DNA of 64,000 nt. Source: Methylotetracoccus oryzae. GTDB lineage: Bacteria; Pseudomonadota; Gammaproteobacteria; Methylococcales; Methylococcaceae. The notes under the pieces are model-generated. The model saw only the letters and a list, made by a program, of their open reading frames with translations, was not told the origin of the DNA and searched no databases. The DNA is taken from the NCBI RefSeq assembly GCF_006175985.1, contig NZ_SRSH01000017.1, forward strand, positions 46,020 through 110,019, written 5' to 3'. Made by a program: the position numbers and the translations under genes. Below, piece by piece: positions 52,521 through 62,447 of the stretch (its first letter is position 1; every line of letters starts with the position of its first letter).

Positions 52521-54359
52521 GTGATATTTAGCGGCGATATCAAAACGTCATCTGGATTGCAACTGCATAGCAAAAAGTCCGTTCCTGGCTCCACGCGCGC
52601 CGGGTTTTTTAGGACAGTCATCAATGGTTCTGAAACGTTCCCTAGAGAGCCAGGAAAAGTTAGGAAATCCATCTTCCGGCTAGGTCTCGAATATGCCAGA
52701 CGTTGGCTTCTGCTCGTCCCTGCCGTCACCGCCTGTCTTTGTTGGATTCCGCCTGCCTGGTCCGTGGAAGGTGGCGTCGCCCGAACCTTTCATCTCAAGC
52801 TGAGAAACCTTGAGATCGACAGAGCCCTGTGGCTGGCAGGGGATCCCGCGCTTAAACGACGGGTTCAGGCCCTGGAGGGGAGAGCAAACAGCGCGCTTTT
52901 TCGGGGGCCTTATTCCGTCACGCAGAACACCGCCAAGATACCAATAAACCCCAGCCATGACCCTCACGACTTCGTGGGAATCGCCTTTCGCGCCTGGCCG
53001 AATCCCGACACCCCTGATGGCTTACCGTGGATCATCCGAGATGGCCATCATAACCCGGCCAACGATCTCGATTGGACGTTTTTCGATCCAATGGTGGCAG
53101 ATGCGGAGTTGCTGAGTCTGGCCTACTACATTACCCGTGACGAACGCTATGCAGAACATGCGGGACGTTTATTGAGGGCGTGGTTCATAGACCCCGACAC
53201 TCGCATGAACCCCCACATGAAGTATTCCAATATTGTGCCCGGAACAGGGTTCCGGGGAGTCAATCTGCCTATCTTCATGATAGGAATGTACAGAATATGC
53301 GACGCTGCAGGTATTCTGGAAGCATCTCCCTCCTGGGATCAGGCTGACGCGGATGCTCTCGCGGCCTATTTCAGAACCCTGCTGTCTTGGCTGGAGACCG
53401 ATCCCGACGCGGTAGCCGATGGAGAAGTGCAACAGAACCACAGTACTTATTACCGGGCCGGAAGAATGGCGATGTATCGGTACCTCAAGGATACCGCACG
53501 CGCAAGGCAAGCGTTCGACGACTATGTGGATCGATTCCTGCCGCTACAATTCGCCTCCGATGGAACACAACCCCTGGAGATGGAGCGCGCCAACAACTTT
53601 ACCTACCATATCAACGGTCTCACAGCGGCTTACAGCATTGCTCAATTGGCTGACGGGATGGGGCGGGCGAGAAATCTTTGGAACCACACCACCTCCGACG
53701 GGGCGGGGCTCAGAAAGTCGACCGAGTTCCTATTGCCCTATCTCTTAGGGCATGAGGAGTGGCCATATTTCGCCGACGAAGTGTTTACGATAGAGCCCGA
53801 AAAGCGCGCCTTGATGTTGCAACGCGCTGCGCTGGGTTTCAACGATGCCGGGCTTTCCTCTGCCGCGACGGCCGTCATGGGGAACAAACTCGGCGACCCT
53901 CTGCTCGCGCTGATGTATCCCGCCGAGGCGCTATCGCTGATCAATGGGGGATTCGAGGCTGGCTTCCTGGCATGGAAGGGGCTCGGATCCGCTCAACTGG
54001 TCGGTAATGATGTGCATGGGGGCAAAAGCGCCGTCCTGTTTTCGAACGCGGCCGCATTCTCCACCCTGATCCGACAGGATGTCGGCGGGCTGCCGGCTGC
54101 CCGCTACACCGCTTCCATTTGGTACAAGCGAATGAGCGACGTCAATGGCGCCCAATTCAGCGTAACCGTTCGTAGGCGGGTCAACGGCCTCTGGGAAACA
54201 CAATACCGCGCGCGGTCACCCCTCACGACGAGTACGAGCTGGACGCAGGCCGTGCTCGACAACATCCCGGTCAGTGATGGAGACGTGCTGCAGTTCGGAG
54301 TGTGGATGAATCTCGGACCGGGCGGCGCCTTGTACCTCGACGACGGCCGTTTGCAGTGA
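52521..54359 (+). CDS. exported alginate-lyase-like (PL5-type) protein
   Basis: A 612-residue protein. A basic N-terminus of about 60 residues precedes a hydrophobic export segment (about 61-78). An alpha/alpha-barrel lyase-like domain follows (about 130-465), with ADAELLSLAYYITRDERYAEHA, the possible catalytic NHSTYY and ERANNFTYH motifs, and GEEWPYFADE-like GHEEWPYFADEVF. A beta-rich C-terminal carbohydrate-binding-like domain (about 470-612) is present. PL5 enzymes cleave mannuronate polymers; specificity is inferred only. GTG start at 52521 with AGAGGA site; no closer Met precedes the signal. Confidence 0.78.
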   Translation: MIFSGDIKTSSGLQLHSKKSVPGSTRAGFFRTVINGSETFPREPGKVRKSIFRLGLEYARRWLLLVPAVTACLCWIPPAWSVEGGVARTFHLKLRNLEIDRALWLAGDPALKRRVQALEGRANSALFRGPYSVTQNTAKIPINPSHDPHDFVGIAFRAWPNPDTPDGLPWIIRDGHHNPANDLDWTFFDPMVADAELLSLAYYITRDERYAEHAGRLLRAWFIDPDTRMNPHMKYSNIVPGTGFRGVNLPIFMIGMYRICDAAGILEASPSWDQADADALAAYFRTLLSWLETDPDAVADGEVQQNHSTYYRAGRMAMYRYLKDTARARQAFDDYVDRFLPLQFASDGTQPLEMERANNFTYHINGLTAAYSIAQLADGMGRARNLWNHTTSDGAGLRKSTEFLLPYLLGHEEWPYFADEVFTIEPEKRALMLQRAALGFNDAGLSSAATAVMGNKLGDPLLALMYPAEALSLINGGFEAGFLAWKGLGSAQLVGNDVHGGKSAVLFSNAAAFSTLIRQDVGGLPAARYTASIWYKRMSDVNGAQFSVTVRRRVNGLWETQYRARSPLTTSTSWTQAVLDNIPVSDGDVLQFGVWMNLGPGGALYLDDGRLQ

Positions 54360-54475
54360 CTGCCAGATCGGGAGGTCGGCGCCATCACCGCAGGAAAATG
54401 GGCAGGCTAAGAACAACACCCCGCGGATCGTGTTCGTTGGGGGGCACGGCGTATGCCAAACCCGGCCGCGTTCGC

Positions 54476-54820
54476 TCACCGTGCCCGCAGCAACGCATCG
54501 GCGTCGGCTACCGATGCCGACCGAGTGCGCTTGTCGTACAGACAGAGCACGCGACCGCGCTGGTTCTTCAGTTGCGCCTGCGGGTATCGTCCTTCGATAA
54601 CCAGAGCGGTCAAACCCAGGCGATCATCGAACTCGATCAGGCTGCCCCCGGGTTTGGCATCGCGGAAGGCGCTCGCCCCCGTGCAGGCAGCTACGACCGC
54701 GGGTTCATGCGCGGCCCAGGCACCCGGTGATGCTGCGTGTGCGGCACCGCCGTCACCGAGGGCGAGACAGGCCGTCGCCGCTGCCGCGAGCTCGACCAAT
54801 ACGGATTTCCGCAGGCGCAC
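54476..54820 (-). CDS. small exported protein of unknown function
   Basis: Signal peptide (LVELAAAATACLALGDGGAAHA) and a secreted domain of about 85 residues with GRYPQAQLKNQRGRVLCLYDKRTRSA, suggesting a small beta fold, in the shape of other hypothetical exported proteins. GTG at 54820 gives the most typical signal; an ATG at 54976 would prefix 52 more residues, partly basic. It is downstream of the methyltransferase gene on the same strand. Family not recognised. Confidence 0.6.
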   Translation of the reverse strand: MRLRKSVLVELAAAATACLALGDGGAAHAASPGAWAAHEPAVVAACTGASAFRDAKPGGSLIEFDDRLGLTALVIEGRYPQAQLKNQRGRVLCLYDKRTRSASVADADALLRAR

Positions 54821-55003
54821 GGCACTCGACCCCGACAATCGTACCCGGGCAGTGCCCAAGCGCCCGTCGGTGACCGCCATCAAGAACGCTTGCAGCCTAC
54901 CCCAAACCTTGGCCGGGACACGCCCGCGGGCTGAGCCCCGCAGATGCGCACCACTGGAGTGCACTCGCGGCCCCACTAGTCCTGCTCCTCTCGCTCTGTC
55001 ATC

Positions 55004-55855
55004 TCATCTCCTCCTCTTTGCCAGTACGGCAGGAAACATTCGCTGTTCATCGTAAGTCACCGAAATTACGTCAAATCCGGCTTGCGTGAGTTGTTGGCGC
55101 GTCTTTCCCTCATCCCGGACACAGGTCCATTTCACCGGCAGAACCTCCTGAAAGAGGAAACGCTGGTAATCGAGATCACTCGCGCTTGTGGGCTGCCACT
55201 CGTCAGGAGTTGTGATGAAGCTGACGATAAACATGCCTTCCGGTCGCAGCGCCCGCGCCACACTGCGATAGAAGTCGGTACATCGCTCATCGTCCTCGAC
55301 GTAGATGTTCAGCCCGTTGCTGGTGATGAGGTCCCAGCGATCCGCCGATTCCAGGTTCCAGGCGTCGCGTGCCTCGCATTCGATCGTCACCGGGGGATTG
55401 CGCTGCCTGTAGTTCGCTTCCGCCCCGCTCAACGAATCCGGATCCAGATCGACCGCCGTCAGCACGACATCCTCAACACCCGAGTAATCGAGCGTGAGCA
55501 AATCATCCATCAGCCCACCGGGGAGTGACGCCAATCGCATACCGGAGCGGATCAGAGGCTGCGTCAACGCGCGGAATAGCTGAAACCGTTCCTGCGTTGC
55601 GAGGATGATCGGACACCGATTCAGAAGCCGCGACTCCAACTCGGTCATGGGACTGCCATCGCTGCTGCGATTCGTAAGCCTGCCCCGTTCAGGATGCATC
55701 AGAACATACGAGGTCCAGTACCCATTTAAGCCGAGGTTGGACAGTAGGAATCGCCCGAGCTCGAAACCTTGAAGGGCCGCACGTGCTTCCGCTATTCCCG
55801 GATCGGTCTCGGGACCGCGCGCAGCGCCGGTATGTCCGTGAGAGATAATTGACAT
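55004..55855 (-). CDS. class I SAM-dependent methyltransferase
   Basis: A 283-residue cytoplasmic protein. The SAM site is atypical: LASLPGGLMDDLLTLD replaces a standard glycine-rich motif I, followed by LTAVDLDPDSLSGAEANY (motif II acidic pair), RDAWNLESADRWDLITSNGLNIYV (motif IV) and a C-terminal FDVISVTYDEQRMFPAVLAKR. Similar to uncharacterised methyltransferases near exopolysaccharide or natural-product genes; substrate unknown. About 285 bases after the SDR gene on the same strand. Confidence 0.8.
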   Translation of the reverse strand: MSIISHGHTGAARGPETDPGIAEARAALQGFELGRFLLSNLGLNGYWTSYVLMHPERGRLTNRSSDGSPMTELESRLLNRCPIILATQERFQLFRALTQPLIRSGMRLASLPGGLMDDLLTLDYSGVEDVVLTAVDLDPDSLSGAEANYRQRNPPVTIECEARDAWNLESADRWDLITSNGLNIYVEDDERCTDFYRSVARALRPEGMFIVSFITTPDEWQPTSASDLDYQRFLFQEVLPVKWTCVRDEGKTRQQLTQAGFDVISVTYDEQRMFPAVLAKRRR

Positions 55856-56140
55856 GGAAAACAGGGAACTAACGTGGGTATTCTGGACGGTTACGGACAG
55901 GGGACGTGTGCCGATAGAAACTTACGCGACCGCTCAACGGTCGATTGGTTTGGAACCGTGTTGATGCCACAGGGAACGCCATACCTGGATGTCTGCCGGG
56001 TAGAAGCGAACCGGAGCTGATACCTGAATCATCGAGAGAAGGAATGCCCCATCGCTGGGCGAAGCCTCAGGCAAGGTGCCGCGGCTGGAATGACGACCCT
56101 AATGCACTGGCAGGCGATGCGCCATCTCGACATCGTATGC

Positions 56141-56992
56141 TCAACCCAGGCGACGCATCTGCAGCCACTCAAACCACCTATCCGGCAACAGACGCTGCAG
56201 CGCCAATTTGCGGTATGCGTCCTTTCCGAAGGCGTAGCGACGGCGAGGAACCCGGGTAGCGAGCAGGGCGGCGACTTGCCGCGCAACCTGGGCTGGGGAA
56301 GAGCCCGACGGTGGGTTGCCGCTGTCACGGCGACCGAGCAGGCGCTCGTAGCGCTCGAGACCGTCGGCGCGCAGCGCCGGCAACAGATGCTGTTGTTGTG
56401 CTTTCAACTTATCCCAGAACGGCGTATTGACCACACCGGGCTCAAGGAGGGTGACATGTATATTTGAGCCGGCGAGTTCCAAGCGTTGGCAGGCAACCAA
56501 GGCGTCGAGCGTCGCTTTGGTGGCTGCATAGTTGCCGGTCAATGGCGAGGCAATCCGCCCACTCGTCGAACCAACGTGGACAATGCGGCCGCCCTGCTTA
56601 CGCAGTGACGGCATGAGCGCTTGAATGAACGCCATGGGACCGAAGACGTTGACTTGGAATAGGTCATGATAATCGTCGCTCGAAGTTAGCTCGACGGGTT
56701 TCACCGCACCGACGCCGATCGCATTAACGATACCCACGGCAGCTGAAGCCTCGGAGATCCAGTCCATCGCCGTGCCAGCGGCACGTCGAATGCTGTCACC
56801 GCAGGAAACGTCCAAGCTCACGCACTCCACACGGTGTGCCGGCGGGAACTGGGCCAGCGCAGCGTTGAGCGCTGCCGGTTGACGCACGCACGCGAGCACA
56901 CGCCACCCGCGGGATACGAACTCTTGTAGGCAGGCGAGCCCGATGCCGGACGATGCGCCCATGACGATGACATCCCTGATGAGCTCAGCCAC
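56141..56992 (-). CDS. short-chain dehydrogenase/reductase
   Basis: NAD(P)-dependent oxidoreductase of 283 residues. Cofactor site MGASSGIGLA (about 11-20), NAIG, and the catalytic Ser/Tyr/Lys in VGSTSGRIASPLTGNYAATKAT (about 138-160). C-terminal extension beyond the core of about 55 residues with RRYAFGKDAYRKLALQRLLPD. GTG start overlaps the radical SAM stop by eight bases, so translation is coupled. Substrate unknown. Confidence 0.87.
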   Translation of the reverse strand: MAELIRDVIVMGASSGIGLACLQEFVSRGWRVLACVRQPAALNAALAQFPPAHRVECVSLDVSCGDSIRRAAGTAMDWISEASAAVGIVNAIGVGAVKPVELTSSDDYHDLFQVNVFGPMAFIQALMPSLRKQGGRIVHVGSTSGRIASPLTGNYAATKATLDALVACQRLELAGSNIHVTLLEPGVVNTPFWDKLKAQQQHLLPALRADGLERYERLLGRRDSGNPPSGSSPAQVARQVAALLATRVPRRRYAFGKDAYRKLALQRLLPDRWFEWLQMRRLG

Positions 56993-58169
56993 CGCAACAA
57001 CCGTCTATCTGGTTGCCGGGTCGCCTGCACACCTCTTCTGAAAATGAAGTTGCAGGTTTACGGTAAGCCGCCATAACGTAGTTCTCTGCCGGATGAGTTA
57101 GCTTCTTGCCCGGAATGGGGCGGATTGTCGACACGTCCTCGTATCCTTTCCAGACATGATCGCAAATCAGGTCATGACTGCAACTGCGGCAAGCGGGCAA
57201 CCGACGCTTCCGGACCAGTTCGATGAGCCGGGTCAAACCGTATATCTTCATGCCGATCAGCCCGCGGCCGAATGGCAACCTCCAGTGTCGTGCCAGCAAG
57301 CAACCCGACAGCGAGATCGCATCAAACACGATTGCGCGCCAGCCGGAAGGGGCGCGGCGCACACGGTTGCTGAAGTAGTAGTTCCAGTCGTCGGGATCGA
57401 AACTCTGCTGGTAGAAATTCATGACATACCGCTCGAAGCCTTGCATGTAACAGAAGGGTATGTACTTGACGCTGAGTGGTGGCAGCGCCATTTCATGGCG
57501 GGCAATCGCTCGCTTGAGAGCAGCGGCAGCCTCCGCGTAAGAGAGCCTGAGGCCCGCTTCGGTACCGCCGGCCTGGGCTGCCGGACTAAACACCGCAAAG
57601 TGGACAGCGCTTGCCTGAAGGCTCAGAAACAGGGCCAGGATATCCTCTATCTCGGCCAGGTTGTCTCCCGTGACGGTACATGTGGTGCGACAGCGCACGC
57701 CGAGGGCTCGAAGATTCTCAAAGGCCTGGATGGCTTTGCCGTGACTGCCGGGGATGCCGGTCAGGCGGTCATGGGTTTCCGCCCGGGCACCGTGGATCGA
57801 GATGAGTACGTCATTGATTCCCGCCGCCACGAGTTCTTCAGCATACGAGGGCCGCGCCAGGCGAATGCCATTGGTTATCAGCGAGATATAACTGAAACCG
57901 AGATGGCGCGCGAACCTTGTCAAATCCGGCAGTTCAGCCGAGATGGTCGGTTCGCCGCCGGTGAACTCGACTTCCGTGGCGCCAAGGCGGCGCAATGCCG
58001 TTAAGCCCGCACGCAAAGCGGCGCTTGTAGGCTCCTTCTCGGGTGGTTGGTCCAGAAGATCCTGATAGTAGCAAAAGCCGCAGCGCGCATTGCAACGGAA
58101 TCCGAGTCGTATCTCCCCCCGGCGCGATAGTTCCGGTCTGTTAATGCTGCCTGCCATCAAGAGTGTCAT
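56985..58169 (-). CDS. radical SAM protein with C-terminal cysteine cluster
   Basis: A 394-residue radical SAM enzyme. The [4Fe-4S] motif is CNARCGFC (about 26-33), the SAM loop FTGGEPTI (about 69-76), followed by LITNGIRLARP and ISIHGARAETHD. C-terminal CRSCSHDLICDHVW is a SPASM/Twitch-like auxiliary iron-sulphur motif, and the protein ends with a second cysteine-rich tail (GCCGG). Such enzymes modify peptides, sugars or lipids. ATG at 58169 overlaps the end of the glycosyltransferase gene; ATG 58157 is the alternative. No precursor peptide was found nearby. Confidence 0.86.
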   Translation of the reverse strand: MTLLMAGSINRPELSRRGEIRLGFRCNARCGFCYYQDLLDQPPEKEPTSAALRAGLTALRRLGATEVEFTGGEPTISAELPDLTRFARHLGFSYISLITNGIRLARPSYAEELVAAGINDVLISIHGARAETHDRLTGIPGSHGKAIQAFENLRALGVRCRTTCTVTGDNLAEIEDILALFLSLQASAVHFAVFSPAAQAGGTEAGLRLSYAEAAAALKRAIARHEMALPPLSVKYIPFCYMQGFERYVMNFYQQSFDPDDWNYYFSNRVRRAPSGWRAIVFDAISLSGCLLARHWRLPFGRGLIGMKIYGLTRLIELVRKRRLPACRSCSHDLICDHVWKGYEDVSTIRPIPGKKLTHPAENYVMAAYRKPATSFSEEVCRRPGNQIDGCCGG

Positions 58170-59373
58170 AAAGGTCTAGCATCCGGCGCGTGTACTGAGT
58201 GAGCGAATGCTTTTGCTCGACATGGGCGCGGCTCGCTCGACCGATTTCCTCAACCTCAGCGTCTTTCATGTCGCGAATCTCGCGAAGACCCGAGGCCAAC
58301 GCTTCGGCCGAGCCGCTGGAATGAAGCCAGCCGGTACGCCCCGATTCGATCAGTTCGGGAAGGCCACCGATGTCGGCTCCCAGCACGGGTTTCCCCATGG
58401 CATAGGATTCCAGCACGCTCATTGGTGCATTCTCATACCATTCGGCCGGCAGCACTGTGGCGCGACAAGCGGCGATAGCTGCTCGCAATTCGGTCTCCTG
58501 CAGATGACCGAGAAACTTTACGCGTGCCCCCAGGCGAAGAGACTCCGCTTCCAACTCTGCGCGCTGGGGACCATCGCCGGCCAGCCGCACTTCTACACCT
58601 GAAGCGGCAGCGGCTCGCACCAGAGTCAGCAATCCCTTCTCCGCCGAAAGGCGGCCGAAATAAAGGAAATGGTCCCCTACACCGTAGGACGGCTCCCATC
58701 CCCTGAGATCTATCGCATTGGGTATGACGGTGAAGCGCTGCGGATCCCAACCCCATTCAGCCAGCTTGTCCGCGTAAAATTGACAGGGAGAAACGAATCT
58801 CTGCACATGGTGACGGTAGGACCCAAGCCAGCCATTGACGGCGGCTTCCAGAAAGATCACGAAACTGAGCGCAGCCGAAGACTTGACGCATCTATTTCGG
58901 AGCACCTGGGTGATGCCACCGTCGCGGCAGGCTTCGCACACGCCGACGCCCGCGCGATGCATGTGGTAGGCAGGGCATGCGATCTTAAGGTCATGTAGCG
59001 TCATCACCACAGGAATCTGGCGCTCGGCCAGAACGGGCAGTATGGACGGCGAAAGGTGATGATAAATGCTGTGACAGTGCGCAATATCGACGGACACCTT
59101 GTCGAGCAACAGGCGCAACTTGCGTTGAGCCTCCCGGGAATAGATCACCTTGGGTACCCGACGAATTTTCTCGACCAGACCATATTCGTGTCCGAATTCG
59201 ATCTCGTCGACGAAAAAACGCGACCAGTCGCTGGGGCGATTGTTCGGGTGCTGCATCGCGAAGGGCACCACGGTCCAACCTTCGGCTTCGAAGCACGCGT
59301 TGTGATCGAAATAGACCACTTCCGAACCGTCTCGCCGGTAATAATAGCTATTGACGGAAAGCAAGCGCTTCAC
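58141..59373 (-). CDS. glycosyltransferase family 4 protein
   Basis: GT-B fold retaining glycosyltransferase, 410 residues, cytoplasmic and membrane-associated. N-terminal half has SVNSYYYRRDGSEVVYFDHN; C-terminal half has FLYFGRLSAEKGLLTLVRA (motif at about 218-236), the nucleotide-binding AGDGPQRAELE, and the EX7E acceptor region PAEWYENAPMSVLESYAMGKPV. The long internal segment CEACRDGGITQVLRNRC with four cysteines is typical of some GT4 members. GTG start preceded by AGGA. First gene of the operon with the radical SAM and SDR genes. Confidence 0.9.
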   Translation of the reverse strand: MKRLLSVNSYYYRRDGSEVVYFDHNACFEAEGWTVVPFAMQHPNNRPSDWSRFFVDEIEFGHEYGLVEKIRRVPKVIYSREAQRKLRLLLDKVSVDIAHCHSIYHHLSPSILPVLAERQIPVVMTLHDLKIACPAYHMHRAGVGVCEACRDGGITQVLRNRCVKSSAALSFVIFLEAAVNGWLGSYRHHVQRFVSPCQFYADKLAEWGWDPQRFTVIPNAIDLRGWEPSYGVGDHFLYFGRLSAEKGLLTLVRAAAASGVEVRLAGDGPQRAELEAESLRLGARVKFLGHLQETELRAAIAACRATVLPAEWYENAPMSVLESYAMGKPVLGADIGGLPELIESGRTGWLHSSGSAEALASGLREIRDMKDAEVEEIGRASRAHVEQKHSLTQYTRRMLDLYDTLDGRQH

Positions 59374-59583
59374 GGTCGTCCTGCGGTTTAATGTCCCAAA
59401 ATGTCGCTTGGGGCGCCAGAAAGGTGGCTTGCCGCAAGCGGTAATCCTTCACCCCCGTTCTCTGGCTTCATGGTAGTACTACTGGAAGTGGGTACGCAAG
59501 TCTCTTTAAAGTTTATGTTCCTGATCTTACCGACACTTTTGGGATGAGATGAGAAGAGCCTTGGCAGCCAAATCAGGAAATAG

Positions 59584-59589
59584 ATTATA
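59584..59589 (-). promoter_or_regulatory. candidate -10 element for the glycosyltransferase operon
   Basis: A perfect TATAAT on the minus strand about 210 bases upstream of the glycosyltransferase start, in locally AT-richer DNA. No good -35 was found at 16-18 bases, so it may depend on an activator. Confidence 0.3.
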
Positions 59590-60569
59590 TCTCGCGAAGG
59601 AACTCGAAAAATCCGCTTAATGCGCGAATCCTTCCGGAGAGGCCAGTGCAGAGTGCGGGTGATACCACATAGCCTGTTCGTTACCACAGAGCGCTCAGCC
59701 AGAATCGCTCGTTTTGGCGAACTTGATTAGCGACGAAGCTCAGCTGAGCCGCCAGACGCATTCTCCGAACCGATCACTGGCAGCCAAGTGACTGATAACT
59801 GCAGCTACCGTTGTAGCTCCGGCTCAGGAATCGGTGCTGCCAAGGTAGCCAGCTGAAGATCATCACTAAACAGGTTGGCGAATGCCCTGCTGCACATGCC
59901 TGGACACAAGTAACTTTTCTCGCACTGACGGCGGCGCCGATCCGGTATCCACCTCACCCGGCCCGAGCGCGCGAGCGAGCGTCTGCCATTTTCGTCCCGG
60001 GTCGCGGCCGCCAAATGCGTTGTTGGAACAGATTCACGCTTACCGACTGAGTCGAGCGGGAAGAGAGCCACGCATTGACCTCCCCGGTCCATACTACACC
60101 GCACCGATACGGTGCCCTGCAGCGTTCGAGGGTGTCACATTTTGCGGCCATAGAATCCGTCAAGTGGCGGGTGCTGAACTTGAACTCACCTTCGGCCCCG
60201 AACCCGCTGCGCGTTCCCTGGGTTCCCGGCACCGTGCACGGCCAAAGATTCTGTCGGCTCTGGTCACGTAACGTGTCCGCCCGTATCCATACCGCCGGGC
60301 TTTCTGCCATAACGAAATCCGAGACCACGGGGAGATAATGACTGGACCGCGCACTCCGATGAACTCGGGCGCCGCACCGTCGCTGGAATCCGTGCAAAGC
60401 CCATCGCATGCGAGACATTCAGTTTCGGCGGGCCAAGGCACGATAGGCGTGGCTTTCGGTGTATCCCGGCCGAATCCCTTCCGAACAATGGCCGGCACCG
60501 CGTCCACGTTCCCCCTGGGATCAAGTCCGACACGGCACGCATCCGCTGCGCCGGCAAGTTTTTTTGGCG
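59590..60569. other. gene-poor stretch
   Basis: No gene is supported. Together with the flanking parts (59374-60757) this is a 1.4-kb gap. Overlapping open frames on both strands lack domains and ribosome sites. Confidence 0.35.
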
Positions 60570-60723
60570 CCCTGTCGCGACCGATCGACAGGGTGGGTCG
60601 CCCGGACCCAGTCCGGGCGACCGCGGTGCCATTACTCCGGCCCGAATTGCGCCACCAGCCCAACTCTGGCCGATGGCCGCCCGCAAGTACGTTGGCGTGC
60701 GAGCGATTCGGGCCGGAGCAATG
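60570..60723. repeat. stacked inverted repeats (structured element)
   Basis: Three inverted repeats in 154 bases: CCCTGTCG/CGACAGGG (60570-60577, 60586-60593); a perfect 12-bp stem GGTCGCCCGGAC/GTCCGGGCGACC with a three-base loop (60596-60607, 60611-60622); and an 18-bp pair with one mismatch, CATTACTCCGGCCCGAAT at 60630-60647 against 60706-60723, enclosing 58 bases. It could be a structured RNA, a recombination or termination site, or a small non-autonomous element with terminal inverted repeats. It lies just downstream of the secreted-protein gene that ends at 60758. Confidence 0.7.
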
Positions 60724-60757
60724 TGTAGTCAGCCACTGCTTGTGGCCAGTCTCCCTA

Positions 60758-61651
60758 TCAGATGGGTCGGTAGACCATCTTGACCGTCCTGGTCCCGAAC
60801 GCGGGAACGGTCATGGACCAAAGTTGCTCGATGGAGCCATCACCTACATAGCCCGACGAGGCATTGGCAAAGTAGTTCGCGTACGCATTGCACGGTGCGG
60901 GACCGGAGTAAACGCTCTGCACATAAGCATCGTAAGCGAAGTTGAAGGTCTGACTCGCCCCTGACAGGCCACCACCAAAGGACGGTTGCAGCCCGATCGC
61001 GGTGTCGATGGTGTAGTCGAAGTGATCGTCGCTCGGCGTGCTGTTGGCATCCACATCGGCATGACGAAGGAGATAGACGCTCCGCGCCACGCCGGTGTTG
61101 TTCTTGAGGACCATGGTCACCGTCGCGGTTCCCGGGTTCGATCCCGTCGCGTTGCCCTTGACGATCGTCTGCGTCAGGCGCCAGATTCCGTCACTGGTGG
61201 TGCGATTCAGAACGACTTGGGTAGCCGTGACACTGGTAACGTTGGCCGGTCCCCAGTTGCCACTGTCGCTGTCCGCGTAGTCATAGTACGCAGCGCCCGA
61301 ATTGAAGTCACAGATTCCGTAACCCTCCTGTATGGCACCTGCGTTGATGAACTCCACACCCGCTCGCGAAAACTGCGTGATATTCCCGTTGCTGGTGACG
61401 CAATACTGCGTCGCGTTGTGACCGCTGCCGGAAGTAAATGTCCACGAACATGAGGTTGCAGCGGGAGACAGCAACTCGGATGGCTGCAGTCCTTCACTGC
61501 TGGGGTTAGGCACGGGGGGAGTAACCGGTGCGACCGGTTCGCCCGCAAGAGTGGCAAATGGAAGCGCAGCGAGAATGAGCATGCTCTTCAACGCCCCACC
61601 CTTTGAAAAACCACCCATACCGGAAACTGACTTGTTGTGAACGATCTTCAT
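60758..61651 (-). CDS. secreted protein of unknown function, 297 residues
   Basis: Signal peptide (about 20-37, LKSMLILAALPFATLAG) then a Pro-rich linker (VAPVTPPVPNP) and a beta-rich domain with two Cys pairs (SCSWTFTSG, QYCVTSNGN, YGICDFNSG, PAPCNAYAN). Many Asn/Gly/Ser/Tyr residues are typical of extracellular proteins. No catalytic motif is recognised. The ATG at 61651 with GAGGTGAG upstream is preferred to a GTG nine bases earlier. Upstream DNA carries direct repeats (61776-61793). Confidence 0.8.
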   Translation of the reverse strand: MKIVHNKSVSGMGGFSKGGALKSMLILAALPFATLAGEPVAPVTPPVPNPSSEGLQPSELLSPAATSCSWTFTSGSGHNATQYCVTSNGNITQFSRAGVEFINAGAIQEGYGICDFNSGAAYYDYADSDSGNWGPANVTSVTATQVVLNRTTSDGIWRLTQTIVKGNATGSNPGTATVTMVLKNNTGVARSVYLLRHADVDANSTPSDDHFDYTIDTAIGLQPSFGGGLSGASQTFNFAYDAYVQSVYSGPAPCNAYANYFANASSGYVGDGSIEQLWSMTVPAFGTRTVKMVYRPI

Positions 61652-61775
61652 CGGTCTCACCTCTATAAGGTATTAATGTAGGAAGTAACGGACTAGCCCG
61701 CAGTACAGACGCGCCAGTGGCCTCTGATTCACGGGCCAGGTATAGGTTAAATATATGGGCTCCTCATTGCGTGGT

Positions 61776-61793
61776 AATATTCACCAATATTCA
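61776..61793. promoter_or_regulatory. tandem AATATTCA direct repeat
   Basis: Two identical octamers spaced one helical turn apart, about 125 bases upstream of the secreted-protein start. The TATTCACC core recurs upstream of the protease gene (63615-63622), which suggests a shared regulator. Confidence 0.35.
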
Positions 61794-62447
61794 TGTATCC
61801 GGGTGCCCTGGTAATTCCTGATCTGGTGATGGCAAATCATTAGCGGTACCACGAACCCCGAATGACATGGTGGCGCAGCTCGCGGATCTTCGCGTCGGGC
61901 GAAGCCCGAAATCGACCAACCGGGTTGGGGAATGGTCGATCTAAATGCTGCGGTTCATATCACGCGGGCCAGACTTGAACGGGCGGACCAACCTGATTCA
62001 GCCGCGGATTCACGCCGAAGCGACGTCCGAACGGACAGGGCCGGATCGACAGGAGGTGTGGCGCTTGCACGGTTTTCCTGGCGCGGCTGGAATCTTGAGT
62101 AGCCGGAAACACGGGCCTCGCAGACAATGAGGCGGAGCACAGCTGCACTCCTCAGATGGCCGTTTTGGTACGCGCAGCGGCATCCTTGTCGTGCACAACG
62201 GGCGTCATGACTGAACTCGAACCGCTGTCAGGCGATGGCAGCGGCGAGGTGCCACTCGTCTGGCGAGCTTGGATCGTGGCGGGACGTTCGCGAGGTCAGC
62301 GCAACCGGGAGGGAGTGTGCGAACTGGGTGTGCGCCCCCGTCCGGCGGGGGCGGGAAAGCCATGCGGGCGAGAAGCGCCTGCCTGACCGAACAGCGCACG
62401 GTGCGGATAACGAGACCCCAGCGGTCCGCGCTATTCGGTTGTCATAT

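Noticed and set aside
60338..60964. 208-codon plus-strand frame across the inverted-repeat element
   Set aside because: It crosses the stem-loops and runs antisense into the secreted-protein gene; no domain or ribosome site.
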